DNA from: Alteromonadaceae bacterium
Lineage (GTDB): Bacteria > Pseudomonadota > Gammaproteobacteria > Enterobacterales > Alteromonadaceae
Assembly: GCA_014872785.1 (NCBI GenBank)
Contig: WKFJ01000021.1
Coordinates: forward strand, 1-33,272
Reading direction: 5' to 3'
DNA length: 33,272 bases
Position numbers and translations under genes: made by a program. This document shows positions 8,680 through 17,768 of this stretch, one piece after another. The notes under the pieces were generated by a model. It ran no database searches and was not told where the DNA came from. It was given only the letters and a program-made list of their open reading frames with translations. The first letter of the stretch is position 1, and each line of letters starts with the position of its first letter.

Positions 8680-9211
8680 GATCGATTAGCTCAATTTTTC
8701 TTGTTAACAGGTTCGCATGAAAGCCATTGCTGGCAATTACATAGTCTCGACCAAATATCTTAACAGCCTGATCTGAACTTACCGTTTTATTAGTCAGGTC
8801 AACCTCGATATAGCTAGTTTCAATGGTCTGAATAAAGTCTTCTTCGTTAAGACTGGTGATTTTGACATTTTGTTCCAATTCAATCCGGTCATCACCATAA
8901 AGCGTGCCTTCAATCGCATTGATTTTCCAAGGCTGCTCGGACTTTTCGGTATAAATAGTATATTCGGGATCACTAAACAAAGTGAACCCCAACATATCGT
9001 AATGCTCCATTTTAGTGGCGAATTCCATGTGGTTGATATCCCCTTTTTTATCAAAGAGCTTACTTTGCATATTTTTAGCTTGGTAGTTAGGTATCCAGGC
9101 TTCGTTAGTATCCGTGGATTGAGGTGTTTCGGTATCGGATGAAAAAAACGGTGCGTTAAGCAAAAGAATAATAAAGAATAAAAGCGCAATACTCAGTGTG
9201 ATTCTATTCAT
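8651..9211 (-). CDS. lptC: LPS export system protein LptC
   Basis: A 186-residue bitopic inner-membrane protein. One transmembrane helix spans about residues 5-20, followed by a periplasmic jellyroll with YQAKNMQSKLFDKKGD and a C-terminal strand region (GFHANLLTRKIELI). LptC accepts LPS from LptB2FG and passes it to LptA. It overlaps kdsC by 4 bases upstream and lptA by 29 bases downstream, so the genes are translationally coupled. Sequence conservation in this family is low; the call rests on topology plus the fixed kdsC-lptC-lptA order. Confidence 0.93.
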   Translation of the reverse strand: MNRITLSIALLFFIILLLNAPFFSSDTETPQSTDTNEAWIPNYQAKNMQSKLFDKKGDINHMEFATKMEHYDMLGFTLFSDPEYTIYTEKSEQPWKINAIEGTLYGDDRIELEQNVKITSLNEEDFIQTIETSYIEVDLTNKTVSSDQAVKIFGRDYVIASNGFHANLLTRKIELIDHVQTTYTRN

Positions 9212-9759
9212 ACGCTGCTGCTCTGGATACCGCCTAGTCTGTTTTGACTCAATAGTATCAAATCCGCAATTTCCCTGACAGCACCAAATCCTCCCTGTCT
9301 TTGAGTAATGTAGTCAGCACTATCTAAAACAAAAGGGTGGGCATTGGGCACACTTACGCTAACTCCTGAACCCATAAACATTCCCGTGTCAGGAATGTCG
9401 TCACCGATGCTGCAGGTTTGTTGATTGGACAGGCCTAACTGCTTTTGCAGTTTTGTAAGGGCATCTTTTTTGTTCTCTTCGCCTTGGATAAGGTGAGTGA
9501 CGCCCAGAGATTGCATGCGATTAGCCACTATATTTGACTTTCTGCCAGTAATTACGGCTACTTCAACGTCATTTTTCATCAATGCTTTTATGCCGTAACC
9601 ATCCAGGGTGTGAAAGGCTTTGATTTCTTCCCCATCGTTACCTAGATATATACGTCCGTCGCTGAACACGCCATCGACATCGCAGGCTAATAATCGAATA
9701 TTACTTAGTTGCTGCATGAATGAATCGGATAACTTTCCATAAGGTGTTTTCACTGACAT
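9208..9759 (-). CDS. kdsC: 3-deoxy-D-manno-octulosonate 8-phosphate phosphatase
   Basis: A 183-residue HAD phosphatase of the tetrameric KdsC type. Motif I is ACDVDGVFSDG, with nucleophile D27 and acid/base D29. Motif II lies in VAVITGRKS, and motif IV is GDDIPD. It removes phosphate from Kdo-8-P to give Kdo for the LPS inner core. The start ATG shares one base with the kdsD stop (TAATG), and the gene overlaps lptC by 4 bases. As usual for KdsC there is no cap domain. Confidence 0.96.
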   Translation of the reverse strand: MSVKTPYGKLSDSFMQQLSNIRLLACDVDGVFSDGRIYLGNDGEEIKAFHTLDGYGIKALMKNDVEVAVITGRKSNIVANRMQSLGVTHLIQGEENKKDALTKLQKQLGLSNQQTCSIGDDIPDTGMFMGSGVSVSVPNAHPFVLDSADYITQRQGGFGAVREIADLILLSQNRLGGIQSSSV

Positions 9760-10730
9760 TACACGACTCCCGATTTGACTAGGTCTAACATATTGAATGC
9801 GCCTACGGGAATATTGCCTTTATCTACCACGACTAAGCCGTTGATGTTGCGATTTTCCATTAGGTTCAAAGCTTCTGCAGCCAACATATCAGGAGCTACC
9901 GTTATGCAATTAGGTGTCATCACTTCGGAAATTGGAGTGGTAAGGATGTCGACTTTAGCATCGATTACCCTACGTAAATCACCATCGGTGAAAATGCCCA
10001 TCATTTGTCCCTGATCGTTTACCACAGCTGCCATGCCTAAGCCTTTTTCTGTAATAGTAACCAAGCCATCTCGTATCGTGTGTGAGTGACTTACAATGGG
10101 AGTGCGTTCTTCTTTGTGCATAATGTCAGACACTTTGAGAAGCAGCTTTCTGCCCAAAGAGCCACTAGGATGAGAAAGTGCAAAGTCATCAGCAGTGAAG
10201 CCGTTTGCATCAAGTAAGGCGACTGCGATAGCATCACCTAGCACTAGAGTTACCGTCGTGCTGGACGTTGGCGCTAGACCTAGAGAGCAAGCTTCTTGCG
10301 GTACAGAAATATCCAAGTGAATGTCGGCATACTGACCTAATCCCGATTTTGGATTGCGTGACATGGCAATAGACTTGATTCCCAGTCGTTTTACTACAGG
10401 AAACAAACTTAAGACTTCAGATGTTTCTCCGGAATTTGAAATCGCTAAAAGTAAGTCTTGCTGTTCCAACATGCCCAAGTCACCGTGGCCTGCCTCACCA
10501 GGGTGCATAAAAAAAGCTGGTGTACCCGTACTGGCTAACGTGGCCGCTATTTTGTTAGCGATATGGCCGGACTTACCCATGCCTGTCACCACCACTTTTC
10601 CTTGGCAACTTTTTATTAACTCACAGGCTTCGACGAAATTGTGGTCGAGTTTCGCGTAAAGACCTTTGATAGCTTCGATCTCGATATCCAGTACGCGTTG
10701 TGCGGAGCTTACAAATTCATTTGTCGTCAT
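9759..10730 (-). CDS. kdsD: D-arabinose 5-phosphate isomerase
   Basis: A 323-residue enzyme converting ribulose-5-phosphate to arabinose-5-phosphate, the first step to Kdo. A SIS domain occupies about residues 40-175 (GMGKSGHIANKIAATLASTGTP, HPGEAGHGDLG, SNSGETSE). Two CBS domains follow at about 205-260 and 270-323, the second containing NRNINGLVVVD. The order SIS-CBS-CBS and the length equal E. coli KdsD. It is 11 bases after yrbG and shares one base with kdsC. Confidence 0.96.
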   Translation of the reverse strand: MTTNEFVSSAQRVLDIEIEAIKGLYAKLDHNFVEACELIKSCQGKVVVTGMGKSGHIANKIAATLASTGTPAFFMHPGEAGHGDLGMLEQQDLLLAISNSGETSEVLSLFPVVKRLGIKSIAMSRNPKSGLGQYADIHLDISVPQEACSLGLAPTSSTTVTLVLGDAIAVALLDANGFTADDFALSHPSGSLGRKLLLKVSDIMHKEERTPIVSHSHTIRDGLVTITEKGLGMAAVVNDQGQMMGIFTDGDLRRVIDAKVDILTTPISEVMTPNCITVAPDMLAAEALNLMENRNINGLVVVDKGNIPVGAFNMLDLVKSGVV

Positions 10731-10741
10731 GGCCTGTTCTT

Positions 10742-11698
10742 TTAGCTAAATAACAATACTTGATAACCTAAAAATGCTGCGACAAGTAGACCACCTTCCC
10801 AGCGAGTTATCTCTCTAACGCCTCTGAAACCGAAACTAAAGGCCAGTAACAATAATGTTAGACCTAGCATCACGTACATGTCACGTTCTGCAGCAAGAGA
10901 ATCAATAATTCCCGGAGCAATCAGTCCAGGCATTGCCAAAACGGCTAATATGTTGAAGATGTTGGAACCGATTATATTGCCGAGCGCCAAATCGTCTTCG
11001 CCTTTCATGACACCTGCAATGCTCGCAGCCAGTTCTGGTAGGCTTGTTCCTATTGCAATAATAGTCAGTCCGATTAGCAGGTCACTCATTCCGAAGTGTT
11101 TGGCTATATTAACTGCAGCGTCAACCATAATATCAGCACTAAATGGCAATAAAATCATGCCTACAACAACCCAGATAACCGCCTTAGACATAGGCACATT
11201 AGATGGAATCTCATCGTCTGCTTCTCTAGCGTACGGATCTTTGCGATCGGCATGGAGTGATAACATGGTCAACCCACCGATTGTTAGAAAAAATAGAATG
11301 GCCAGTACAATGCCTTCCACCTGAGTGAGCATCAGGTCGCTCAGGAAATAAGCAGCAATGAGCGACACTAAAAGCAGTATGGGCATTTCCCGCTTTACCG
11401 TGACAGAAGCCACCATCAAAGGCTTACAGAGTGCAGTGATGCCCAGAACTAACGCGATATTAGTAATGTTTGAACCAATCGCATTGCCCACCGCGGTATT
11501 AGGTGTACCCCCCATTGATGCAGTGGCCGCGACCATTATCTCGGGTGCGGACGATCCCATTGCCACAATTGTCATACCGATTATCATCGGGGAAATCCCT
11601 ACATTTTTAGCCAGTGCAGACGCACCGTATACGAATCTGTCAGCACTCCAACTCAAAAGAGCTAAACCAACAATGAATAAGGATATTTGTAGCAACAT
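10742..11698 (-). CDS. yrbG: Calcium/sodium antiporter, YrbG type
   Basis: A 318-residue inner-membrane exchanger of the CaCA superfamily. It shows the two inverted alpha repeats. The first has GSSAPEI with AVGNAIGSNITNI; the second has GTSLPEL with ALGNIIGSNIFNI. About ten hydrophobic segments are present, with a cytosolic acidic/basic loop (DRKDPYAREADDEIP) in the middle. E. coli YrbG occupies the same position. It is the first gene of the lpt-rpoN-pts run; its promoter is probably in the divergent region to the right. Confidence 0.93.
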   Translation of the reverse strand: MLLQISLFIVGLALLSWSADRFVYGASALAKNVGISPMIIGMTIVAMGSSAPEIMVAATASMGGTPNTAVGNAIGSNITNIALVLGITALCKPLMVASVTVKREMPILLLVSLIAAYFLSDLMLTQVEGIVLAILFFLTIGGLTMLSLHADRKDPYAREADDEIPSNVPMSKAVIWVVVGMILLPFSADIMVDAAVNIAKHFGMSDLLIGLTIIAIGTSLPELAASIAGVMKGEDDLALGNIIGSNIFNILAVLAMPGLIAPGIIDSLAAERDMYVMLGLTLLLLAFSFGFRGVREITRWEGGLLVAAFLGYQVLLFS

Positions 11699-12027
11699 AG
11701 ATTTGGGGAGTTCGCCGGCGGTGAAAAATAAATTCTTCTATATATAGGTATTATTTACCGAACATCCAACCCTAAATCGCGGATAATTCGTAAGAAAAGT
11801 TAAACTTAGTGTAAAGCCTGTCAAAATTGCGCAATTAACGTACTATGATGGGCGATTATCAATAAAATCGAATATACCTTGTTACTTTTTGATTTTGAAA
11901 CAGTGACTTGAAAAGCGATAAACTAGCCTCATTAAGCGTTCCACACAAGAAAAAGAGTTTTTGATGACGCGCTTGTATTAGGCTAATTCATCAACCGTTA
12001 ATATTCCCAGCATTAAACTTGCGACCC
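11699..12027. other. Divergent intergenic region between yrbG and mlaF
   Basis: About 330 A+T-rich bases with no gene seen. It should hold the promoters of both operons. For the minus strand, a TTGGAT-17-TATATA candidate is listed separately. For the plus strand, TTGAAA (11895-11900), 16 bases, GATAAA (11917-11922) is the best pair found, and TATGAT near 11841 is another possible -10. No strong hairpin or T-run was seen. The likely 5' UTR of mlaF is near 100 bases. Confidence 0.5.
11733..11769 (-). promoter_or_regulatory. Candidate sigma-70 promoter for yrbG and the kds-lpt run
   Basis: On the minus strand, TTGGAT (11769-11764) and TATATA (11746-11741) are separated by 17 bases. Transcription would start near 11733, about 35 bases before the yrbG ATG. 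The hexamers match consensus only partly (3/6 and 4/6). Confidence 0.42.
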
Positions 12028-12816
12028 ATGAAAAACTTGGTAGAAATCAACAATATAACATTTCGTCGTGGTGACAGAGTCATTTACGACAACATCAGCA
12101 TGAACATTCAAGCTGGGAAAACGACGGCAATTATGGGACCTAGTGGCATAGGAAAGACTACTATGCTGAGACTTATAGGTGGTCAACTAAAGCCTGATTC
12201 GGGTGATATTTTATTCGAGGGTAATTCGATTCCATCGATGAATCGACAGGATTTGTTCGACTGTCGCAAACACATGAGTATGTTGTTTCAAAGCGGTGCT
12301 CTGTTTACTGATATGAACGTGTTTGACAATGTTGCATTTCCTCTTCGGGAACATACAAAGCTGTCTGAACAATTGATAAAAATTATTGTGTTGCTCAAAT
12401 TACAAGCGGTGGGGTTAAGAGGTGCGTCTGAATTATTCCCTAGCGAATTGTCAGGGGGAATGGCGAGACGAGCTGCCTTGGCAAGGGCGATTGCGCTCGA
12501 TCCTAAGCTGGTGATGTACGATGAACCTTTTGCCGGACAAGACCCCATTTCCATGGGCGTTTTAGTTAAACTTATCAAAGAATTGAATGACGCCTTAAAT
12601 TTGACGAGTGTGGTGGTAACGCACGACGTAACAGAAGTACTAACCATCGCAGATTATATTTATATTATTGCTGATAAAAGGGTCATTGGTCATGGAACTT
12701 CTGAGGAGATTAGAAACTCAGACTCGGCACTTGTACAACAATTTCTTAACGGCAAAGCGGACGGTCCAGTACCATTTCATTATCCTGCTCCGTCATTAGA
12801 AGAATCGCTTTTTTAG
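12028..12816 (+). CDS. mlaF: Phospholipid transport ABC ATPase MlaF
   Basis: A 262-residue ABC ATPase. Walker A is GPSGIGKTT (37-45), the Q-loop region is MLFQSGALFTDMNVFDNVAFPLR, written as in E. coli MlaF around QSGALFTDMNVFDN, the signature is LSGGMARR, and Walker B is LVMYDEPFAG. The C-terminal extension FLNGKADGPVPFHYPA is characteristic of MlaF and contacts the neighbouring subunit. With MlaE, MlaB and MlaD it forms the inner-membrane complex that keeps outer-membrane lipid asymmetry. ATG 12028 is chosen because homologues start near MxNLVE. A TTG at 12019 would add three residues, and neither has a strong ribosome-binding site. Confidence 0.95.
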   Translation: MKNLVEINNITFRRGDRVIYDNISMNIQAGKTTAIMGPSGIGKTTMLRLIGGQLKPDSGDILFEGNSIPSMNRQDLFDCRKHMSMLFQSGALFTDMNVFDNVAFPLREHTKLSEQLIKIIVLLKLQAVGLRGASELFPSELSGGMARRAALARAIALDPKLVMYDEPFAGQDPISMGVLVKLIKELNDALNLTSVVVTHDVTEVLTIADYIYIIADKRVIGHGTSEEIRNSDSALVQQFLNGKADGPVPFHYPAPSLEESLF

Positions 12817-12824
12817 GATAGTTT

Positions 12825-13604
12825 ATGGACTTTTTTGCCAGAATTGGAAGGTCAATAATAGATAACTGCTCCACGATGGGGCGTGCGTCAATATTGTTTT
12901 GGGGAGCAATGGTGGCCAAGCCACAGCCTACCAAGTCTATCCCATTGGTTATAAAACAAATGTACGTTGTAGGCGTACAATCGCTGTTGATCATTCTTGT
13001 TTCCGGCTTATTTATCGGCATGGTGATGGGGCTTCAGGGATATACTGTATTAGTTAACTATGGTGCTGAAGAAAGTCTAGGACCTATGGTGGCGCTTTCT
13101 CTTTTAAGAGAGCTTGGGCCTGTCGTCACCGCATTGTTGTTTGCGGGCCGAGCCGGGTCTGCACTCACGGCTGAAATTGGTTTGATGAAAGCGACAGAAC
13201 AATTAAGCAGCCTTGAGATGATGGCAGTTGATCCGCTAAGAAGAGTTATTAGCCCAAGATTGTGGGCGGGTATATTTTCAATGCCATTGCTTGCGCTTAT
13301 TTTTAGTGCGGTAGGTATTTTGGGCGGTCACTTAGTTGGGGTAGATTGGTTGGGTGTTGATGCTGGTAGCTACTGGTCGATTATGCAGGCTGCTGTCGAT
13401 TTTAATGACGATGTAATGAACGGCGTGATTAAAAGTATCGTATTTGCTGTAGTGGTGACATGGATTGCAGTCTTCAATGGCTACGATGCTATGCCCACGT
13501 CAGAAGGAATTAGTAAGGCGACCACGCAAACCGTTGTACATGCGTCACTTGCTGTTTTAGGTTTAGATTTTGTGCTTACTGCGCTTATGTTCGGAACGGA
13601 GTAA
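12825..13604 (+). CDS. mlaE: Phospholipid transport permease MlaE
   Basis: A 259-residue permease of the MlaE/YrbE family. It begins with an amphipathic helix ([14 protein letters not shown]), followed by hydrophobic segments at about 48-75, 90-120, 145-175, 195-215 and 235-258. The conserved signature [22 protein letters not shown] with [10 protein letters not shown] is intact. The MlaE dimer sits under the MlaD hexamer. It follows mlaF by 8 bases and precedes mlaD by 5 bases. Confidence 0.96.
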   Translation: MDFFARIGRSIIDNCSTMGRASILFWGAMVAKPQPTKSIPLVIKQMYVVGVQSLLIILVSGLFIGMVMGLQGYTVLVNYGAEESLGPMVALSLLRELGPVVTALLFAGRAGSALTAEIGLMKATEQLSSLEMMAVDPLRRVISPRLWAGIFSMPLLALIFSAVGILGGHLVGVDWLGVDAGSYWSIMQAAVDFNDDVMNGVIKSIVFAVVVTWIAVFNGYDAMPTSEGISKATTQTVVHASLAVLGLDFVLTALMFGTE

Positions 13605-13609
13605 CAATA

Positions 13610-14077
13610 ATGGGAATGAGAAAAATAGAGATAGGCGTGGGACTGTTTGTAAGCCTTGCATTCGCTGCTGCTTTGATGTTGGCGCTGAAGGTTGCCGACC
13701 AAAGCATGAGTGGGGGCGGGGCAACTTATAAACTCTATGCCAAATTTGATAACATCGGCGGATTAAAAGTGCGCTCTGCGGTAAAGGTTGGCGGTGTCAC
13801 AATCGGCCGAGTGGGTTCTATTCACTTAGACGCAGAAGATTTTACGCCAGTGGTCGAACTCATTATTAGCCAAGAGTACAGCGGTTTTCCTGATACCAGT
13901 ACAGTTTCTATACTCACTTCTGGTTTGTTAGGTGAGCAATACGTAGGATTCCAACCTGGGTTTTCATTCGACGGTATCGAGTCGCTTGCAGACGGCGATT
14001 ATATCGAGGACACAAAATCTGCACTTGTGCTCGAAGATTTGATTGGACAATTTTTGTTTAGTCGTGGCGACGACTAA
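13610..14077 (+). CDS. mlaD: MCE-domain phospholipid-binding protein MlaD
   Basis: A 155-residue protein with one N-terminal transmembrane helix (about 6-27) and a single periplasmic MCE domain (about 37-115). The domain contains YAKFDNIGGLKVRSAVKVGG and the pore-lining LTSGLLGEQYVGF. MlaD forms a hexameric ring that channels phospholipids between MlaE and the carrier MlaC. The C-terminal tail after the MCE domain is shorter than in E. coli (183 residues in total). The ATG at 13610 is followed by another at 13616; both give nearly the same protein. Confidence 0.95.
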   Translation: MGMRKIEIGVGLFVSLAFAAALMLALKVADQSMSGGGATYKLYAKFDNIGGLKVRSAVKVGGVTIGRVGSIHLDAEDFTPVVELIISQEYSGFPDTSTVSILTSGLLGEQYVGFQPGFSFDGIESLADGDYIEDTKSALVLEDLIGQFLFSRGDD

Positions 14078-14098
14078 TAGTAAGAAGAGAAATAGAAA

Positions 14099-14731
14099 AT
14101 GAATGCGTTTAAGAGATTTTTATTGTTGGTTGTGTTTTTGCCACTTGCGGTGTTTGCACAAGAGAAACAAGATCCATATAAATTATTGCAAGAGGTAGCC
14201 ACTATTACCTTTGCACAAATCAAAGAGAGACAGCCAGAAATCAAGGAAAATCCTGAGGTTTTGAAACAGATCGTTGAAACCGAGCTACTTCCTTATATCG
14301 ATTATAAGTTTGCCGGAGCTAAGGTCTTAGGTAAGTACTTTAAGTCAACACCCAAAGATCGCATTCCGGTTTACTTCGAAGAGTTTAGAAAATACCTGAT
14401 TTCTACATATGCAGTGGCACTTGCTCAATATGACGATCAAGAAGTATTTTTCGAGCCAGCGAAGGACTTTTCAAAGAAAAAAGCAGTCACAGTGCGCGCA
14501 CTTATTAGAGAAGATGGCCGTCCTGACATCAAGATTGCCTTTAATGTTCGTAAGAGCCGCAAAACCAATGAATGGAAAGCGTTTGATATGGTCGCTGAAG
14601 GCATCAGCATGGTATCAAGCAAGCGCAGTGAGTTCGAATCCATTCTTCGCCAAGACGGTATCGACAAGGTTATCGAATTGATGAAGGAAAAAAATAATCA
14701 GTCTATTTCGCTTAATAAAGATGAAGCCTGA
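14099..14731 (+). CDS. mlaC: Periplasmic phospholipid carrier MlaC
   Basis: A 210-residue periplasmic protein. A signal peptide (LLLVVFLPLAVFAQE) is cleaved near residue 20. The MlaC/Ttg2D fold follows, with the conserved segment PYIDYKFAGAKVLGKYFK near residue 65 and FEEFRKYLISTYAVALAQY. MlaC ferries phospholipids between the outer-membrane MlaA complex (mlaA not in the window) and MlaD. The start is preceded by AAGAAGAGAAATAGAAA, a purine-rich ribosome-binding stretch. Its 3' end overlaps mlaB by 11 bases. Confidence 0.95.
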   Translation: MNAFKRFLLLVVFLPLAVFAQEKQDPYKLLQEVATITFAQIKERQPEIKENPEVLKQIVETELLPYIDYKFAGAKVLGKYFKSTPKDRIPVYFEEFRKYLISTYAVALAQYDDQEVFFEPAKDFSKKKAVTVRALIREDGRPDIKIAFNVRKSRKTNEWKAFDMVAEGISMVSSKRSEFESILRQDGIDKVIELMKEKNNQSISLNKDEA

Positions 14732-15029
14732 TACACTCGCGCACCCCCCAACATTTGAACTGTCAGACGGTGTATTGTCACTGTCTGGCGACATTGTTAT
14801 TGCTTCTGTGCCAGGCATAGAAAAGCAGTTGTTAACTTCACTTAAGAACACAAAAACTTTGGATTTGTCAGAAGCCATGCGTATTGATTCTGCGGGTCTA
14901 GCCTTATTCATTAGTCTGTTCGAATTTGCCCGCCAAAATGGGCAACAGATTGCGCTTAATAATGTTCCTGAGTCGTTAGTGAAACTGAGCAAATTAAGCA
15001 GCGCTGAAAGCTTATTGGGGTTACAATAG
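14721..15029 (+). CDS. mlaB: STAS-domain protein MlaB
   Basis: A 102-residue STAS domain. The central motif is DLSEAMRIDSAGLALFISLFE; the serine of RIDSAG aligns with the conserved STAS loop. MlaB binds MlaF in the cytosol and is needed for assembly and ATPase activity of the MlaFEDB complex. The ATG lies inside mlaC (11-base overlap), which couples its translation to mlaC. The family is poorly conserved, but operon position makes the call secure. Confidence 0.92.
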   Translation: MKPDTLAHPPTFELSDGVLSLSGDIVIASVPGIEKQLLTSLKNTKTLDLSEAMRIDSAGLALFISLFEFARQNGQQIALNNVPESLVKLSKLSSAESLLGLQ

Positions 15030-15052
15030 TAAAAACATTTACGGATGCAGTA

Positions 15053-15316
15053 ATGGAAGTAACAGAAATTGAAAACATTCTTAAACAGGCTCTTGAGCTC
15101 AGCTTTGTAAAGGTACAAGGTGACGGCTCACACTTTCAAGTGATTGCCGTTGGTGATTGTTTTGCTGAATTGTCACGCATAAAACGTCAGCAAGCGGTTT
15201 ATGCACCCCTTAACAGCCAGATTGCAGATGGCTCTATTCACGCGTTGACCATTAAGACGTTCACAGAAGAGCAGTGGCAACGCGACAAGAAACTCTTGTT
15301 CCCCGATTTAGCATAA
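15053..15316 (+). CDS. ibaG: BolA-family protein IbaG
   Basis: An 87-residue BolA-like protein with the segment VQGDGSHFQVIAVGDCFAEL, which includes the histidine used to bind an Fe-S cluster together with monothiol glutaredoxin. The second half RQQAVYAPLNSQIADGSIHAL is typical of IbaG/YrbA. In E. coli IbaG is acid-inducible and interacts with Grx4. It lies between mlaB and murA as in E. coli. The two linked cysteine/histidine ligands make a regulatory link with iron supply plausible, but no direct target is visible. Confidence 0.94.
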   Translation: MEVTEIENILKQALELSFVKVQGDGSHFQVIAVGDCFAELSRIKRQQAVYAPLNSQIADGSIHALTIKTFTEEQWQRDKKLLFPDLA

Positions 15317-15346
15317 TCGCCCCGATTTGCTAAGAGTTTTTGTCTA

Positions 15347-16612
15347 ATGGATAAACTTCAAATACGCGGTGGTACACCGCTAAGTGGCACCGTTGTTATT
15401 TCTGGTGCTAAAAATGCCGCGCTTCCCATTTTGATAGCATCATTGCTTACAGAAGAGCAATGTATCTTTAAAAATGTTCCAGATTTACGAGATGTAAATA
15501 CGAGCCTATCTCTGATTAAGGAGCTAGGGGCAACGACTACGCGCCAAGATAATGGTGACGTTGACGTGAAAGCGGGTAACATTGACAACTACACTGCCTC
15601 ATATGAGTTGGTGAAAACTATGCGAGCCTCGATTCTGGTGCTCGGTCCCTTGTTGTCTAGATTTGGCCGGGCAAATGTGTCACTTCCAGGTGGCTGTGCG
15701 ATTGGTGCCAGACCTGTGAATCTGCATCTGGATGGCCTAAGGCAAATGGGTGCCAATATTGAGGTAGATGGCGGGTACGTGCGAGCGTCGTGTTCGGGTA
15801 AATTACAAGGTTGTAAGATATTCCTTGATACGGTGAGTGTGGGCGCTACTGAAAACCTAATGATGGCAGCGACTCTTGCTGAAGGGGAAACCGTTATCGA
15901 AAACGCCGCTCGAGAACCCGAAATTGTCGATTTAGCACACTGCTTAAGTGCGATGGGGGCCGAAATCAATGGCGCGGGTACAGACACCATTGTTATTCAA
16001 GGCAAGGAAAAACTGAATGGCTGTATACATGAAGTCTTGCCAGATCGTATTGAAACAGGAACCTTCTTGGTGGCTGCCGCGGCAACACGGGGTAAGATCC
16101 GTTGTGAAAGAGCGGCACCAAATACTCTCGAGGCTGTACTCAATAAACTGACCCAGGCTGGAGCACACATCACTTCTGGTGACAACTGGATTGAGCTTGA
16201 CATGATGCAGGCTCAACCACAGGCGGTGAGTATCAAAACCGCACCGCACCCTGGCTTTCCTACGGATATGCAGGCGCAGTTTGTCGCACTTAATTCTATT
16301 GCCCAAGGCGCTGGTGTGGTAACCGAGAATATTTTTGAAAATCGATTTATGCATGTTCCTGAGTTACAGCGGATGGGAGCAGATATCGAATTACAAGGTA
16401 ACAGCGCCGTTTCAAAAGGTGGATCTATCTTGAACGGTGCACCGGTCATGGCGACAGATCTTAGAGCTTCTGCAAGCCTGATTATTGCGGCATTAGCGGC
16501 TCAACAGGGTGAGACTATTGTTGACCGGATATATCACTTAGATCGCGGTTATGAGAGCATCGAGGAAAAATTGAGTGGGTTAGGTGCAGATATAAAACGC
16601 CTTAAATCCTAA
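15347..16612 (+). CDS. murA: UDP-N-acetylglucosamine 1-carboxyvinyltransferase
   Basis: A 421-residue MurA catalysing the first committed step of peptidoglycan synthesis, transfer of enolpyruvate from PEP to UDP-GlcNAc. It has two EPSP-synthase-like domains. Conserved K22-N23 (SGAKNAALP), the active-site C117 in the loop [12 protein letters not shown], and the C-terminal [14 protein letters not shown] with [11 protein letters not shown] are all present. Having Cys (not Asp) at 117 predicts the fosfomycin-sensitive type. Start ATG is 30 bases after ibaG. The gene ends 15 bases before the convergent degS stop. Confidence 0.97.
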   Translation: MDKLQIRGGTPLSGTVVISGAKNAALPILIASLLTEEQCIFKNVPDLRDVNTSLSLIKELGATTTRQDNGDVDVKAGNIDNYTASYELVKTMRASILVLGPLLSRFGRANVSLPGGCAIGARPVNLHLDGLRQMGANIEVDGGYVRASCSGKLQGCKIFLDTVSVGATENLMMAATLAEGETVIENAAREPEIVDLAHCLSAMGAEINGAGTDTIVIQGKEKLNGCIHEVLPDRIETGTFLVAAAATRGKIRCERAAPNTLEAVLNKLTQAGAHITSGDNWIELDMMQAQPQAVSIKTAPHPGFPTDMQAQFVALNSIAQGAGVVTENIFENRFMHVPELQRMGADIELQGNSAVSKGGSILNGAPVMATDLRASASLIIAALAAQQGETIVDRIYHLDRGYESIEEKLSGLGADIKRLKS

Positions 16613-16627
16613 AACACTGACGGTTTG

Positions 16628-17710
16628 TTAGCTTACCGGTAACTCAACAATAGTTACCGGTACCTCAAGCACGGTATCATTGCGCACAACTTCGAAGTTA
16701 AGCACAGTTCCCGGCTTAGATTCTGTTACGAGGTTTAGTAGCTGCGCCGATTCTTCAATCGCAACACCATCGACTTTCATGACCATGTCTCTTGGACGCA
16801 GATTTGCCAATGCAGCCGGACTTCTGGGCGCAACTTCATCAATCTCAAAGCCATTCTGACCCAATGTCGTGCGACCTTGTACCCCAAGATAACCGCGCAC
16901 TACACGCCCGTTAGTAATGATACTGTCCATGACCTTCTTAGCCATCTTGTAAGGCACAGCAAAAAATACACCTGGAACGTCTTTTACGCGATTGGAACTA
17001 TCGACAATTTTAAAGACCGCATTGTTAATTCCGACTAGGTTGCCATTACTGTCTACCAGTGCTCCGCCAGAGTTACCCTCATTAAGTGCAGCATCCATCT
17101 GGATAAAATTACGATGTCCCATTACTTGCAGGTGACTTGTGTCTGAACGACCTGTGGCACTTACCACACCTTGTGTTACCGTTTGCCCTAGGTTGTAAGG
17201 GTTGCCTATTGCTAAGACGAGATCGCCAACTTCAGTTTTGGGTTCTTCCATTTGAGGTATGGCTGGAAGGTTACCTGAGTTGACCTTTAATACAGCTAAA
17301 TCGGTAACTGGATCCGCGCCTATTAATTCCGCTTCCATATCAATGCCATTATTACTCAATACCACGACGATTTGATCGGCACCTTGGATAACGTGGAGAC
17401 AGGTCAGAATATAACCGTTAGAACTCATGATAACGCCCGATCCGAGGCTAGTGCGCTCTACTGCGGCTCTTCTGCGGAACAAAGCTGAGGTTGTCTCAGT
17501 GCGCATGCTGTAGATGTTAACGACTGCAGGAGCGGCTTTGTTGATGGCTTCCTTGAAGCTAATGCGGTCATTGGCTTGCCCATCTTGAGAACTAGTTAGC
17601 GCACTGAAGCCATTGCCCGAACGAAGTTCTGGAACCAAAACCAACAATATAGCGGAAATAACCAAACCTAAGATGACTGACTTGATTAAAAATTGAAATG
17701 CGCTCTGCAA
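16628..17710 (-). CDS. degS: Inner-membrane serine protease DegS
   Basis: A 360-residue HtrA-type protease with one N-terminal transmembrane anchor (about 7-27), a trypsin-like domain, and one PDZ domain (about 270-355). The triad is H106, D137 and S214 (GNSGGA). DegS senses unfolded porin C-termini through its PDZ domain and cleaves RseA to release sigma-E; RseA is not in the window. The residues before the triad histidine read TCLHV rather than the usual TNxHV. The start is TTG at 17710: a stop lies 12-15 bases upstream in frame and the next methionine is at residue 69, so no ATG start fits the anchor. Confidence 0.93.
   Translation of the reverse strand: MQSAFQFLIKSVILGLVISAILLVLVPELRSGNGFSALTSSQDGQANDRISFKEAINKAAPAVVNIYSMRTETTSALFRRRAAVERTSLGSGVIMSSNGYILTCLHVIQGADQIVVVLSNNGIDMEAELIGADPVTDLAVLKVNSGNLPAIPQMEEPKTEVGDLVLAIGNPYNLGQTVTQGVVSATGRSDTSHLQVMGHRNFIQMDAALNEGNSGGALVDSNGNLVGINNAVFKIVDSSNRVKDVPGVFFAVPYKMAKKVMDSIITNGRVVRGYLGVQGRTTLGQNGFEIDEVAPRSPAALANLRPRDMVMKVDGVAIEESAQLLNLVTESKPGTVLNFEVVRNDTVLEVPVTIVELPVS
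16634..16662. repeat. Perfect 11-bp inverted repeat at the degS 3' end
   Basis: TACCGGTAACT (16634-16644) and AGTTACCGGTA (16652-16662) flank a 7-base loop. It lies within the last codons of degS, encoding VPVTIVELPV, and 22 bases after the murA stop. No T-run follows in either direction, so it is not a textbook intrinsic terminator, but it could halt or stabilise convergent transcripts. Confidence 0.85.
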
Positions 17711-17768
17711 GGGGATGCCCGATTAACTATTTTATCGACCTCTAAGAATAGCATGGCTGCCAAAAGAA

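Noticed and set aside
8794..9189. Alternative minus-strand frame inside lptC
   Set aside because: Overlaps lptC fully. lptC has the expected topology, the 4-base and 29-base overlaps with its neighbours, and fixed gene order.
16634..16662. Intrinsic terminator of murA
   Set aside because: The stem is perfect, but no T-run follows on either strand, so I list it as an inverted repeat only.
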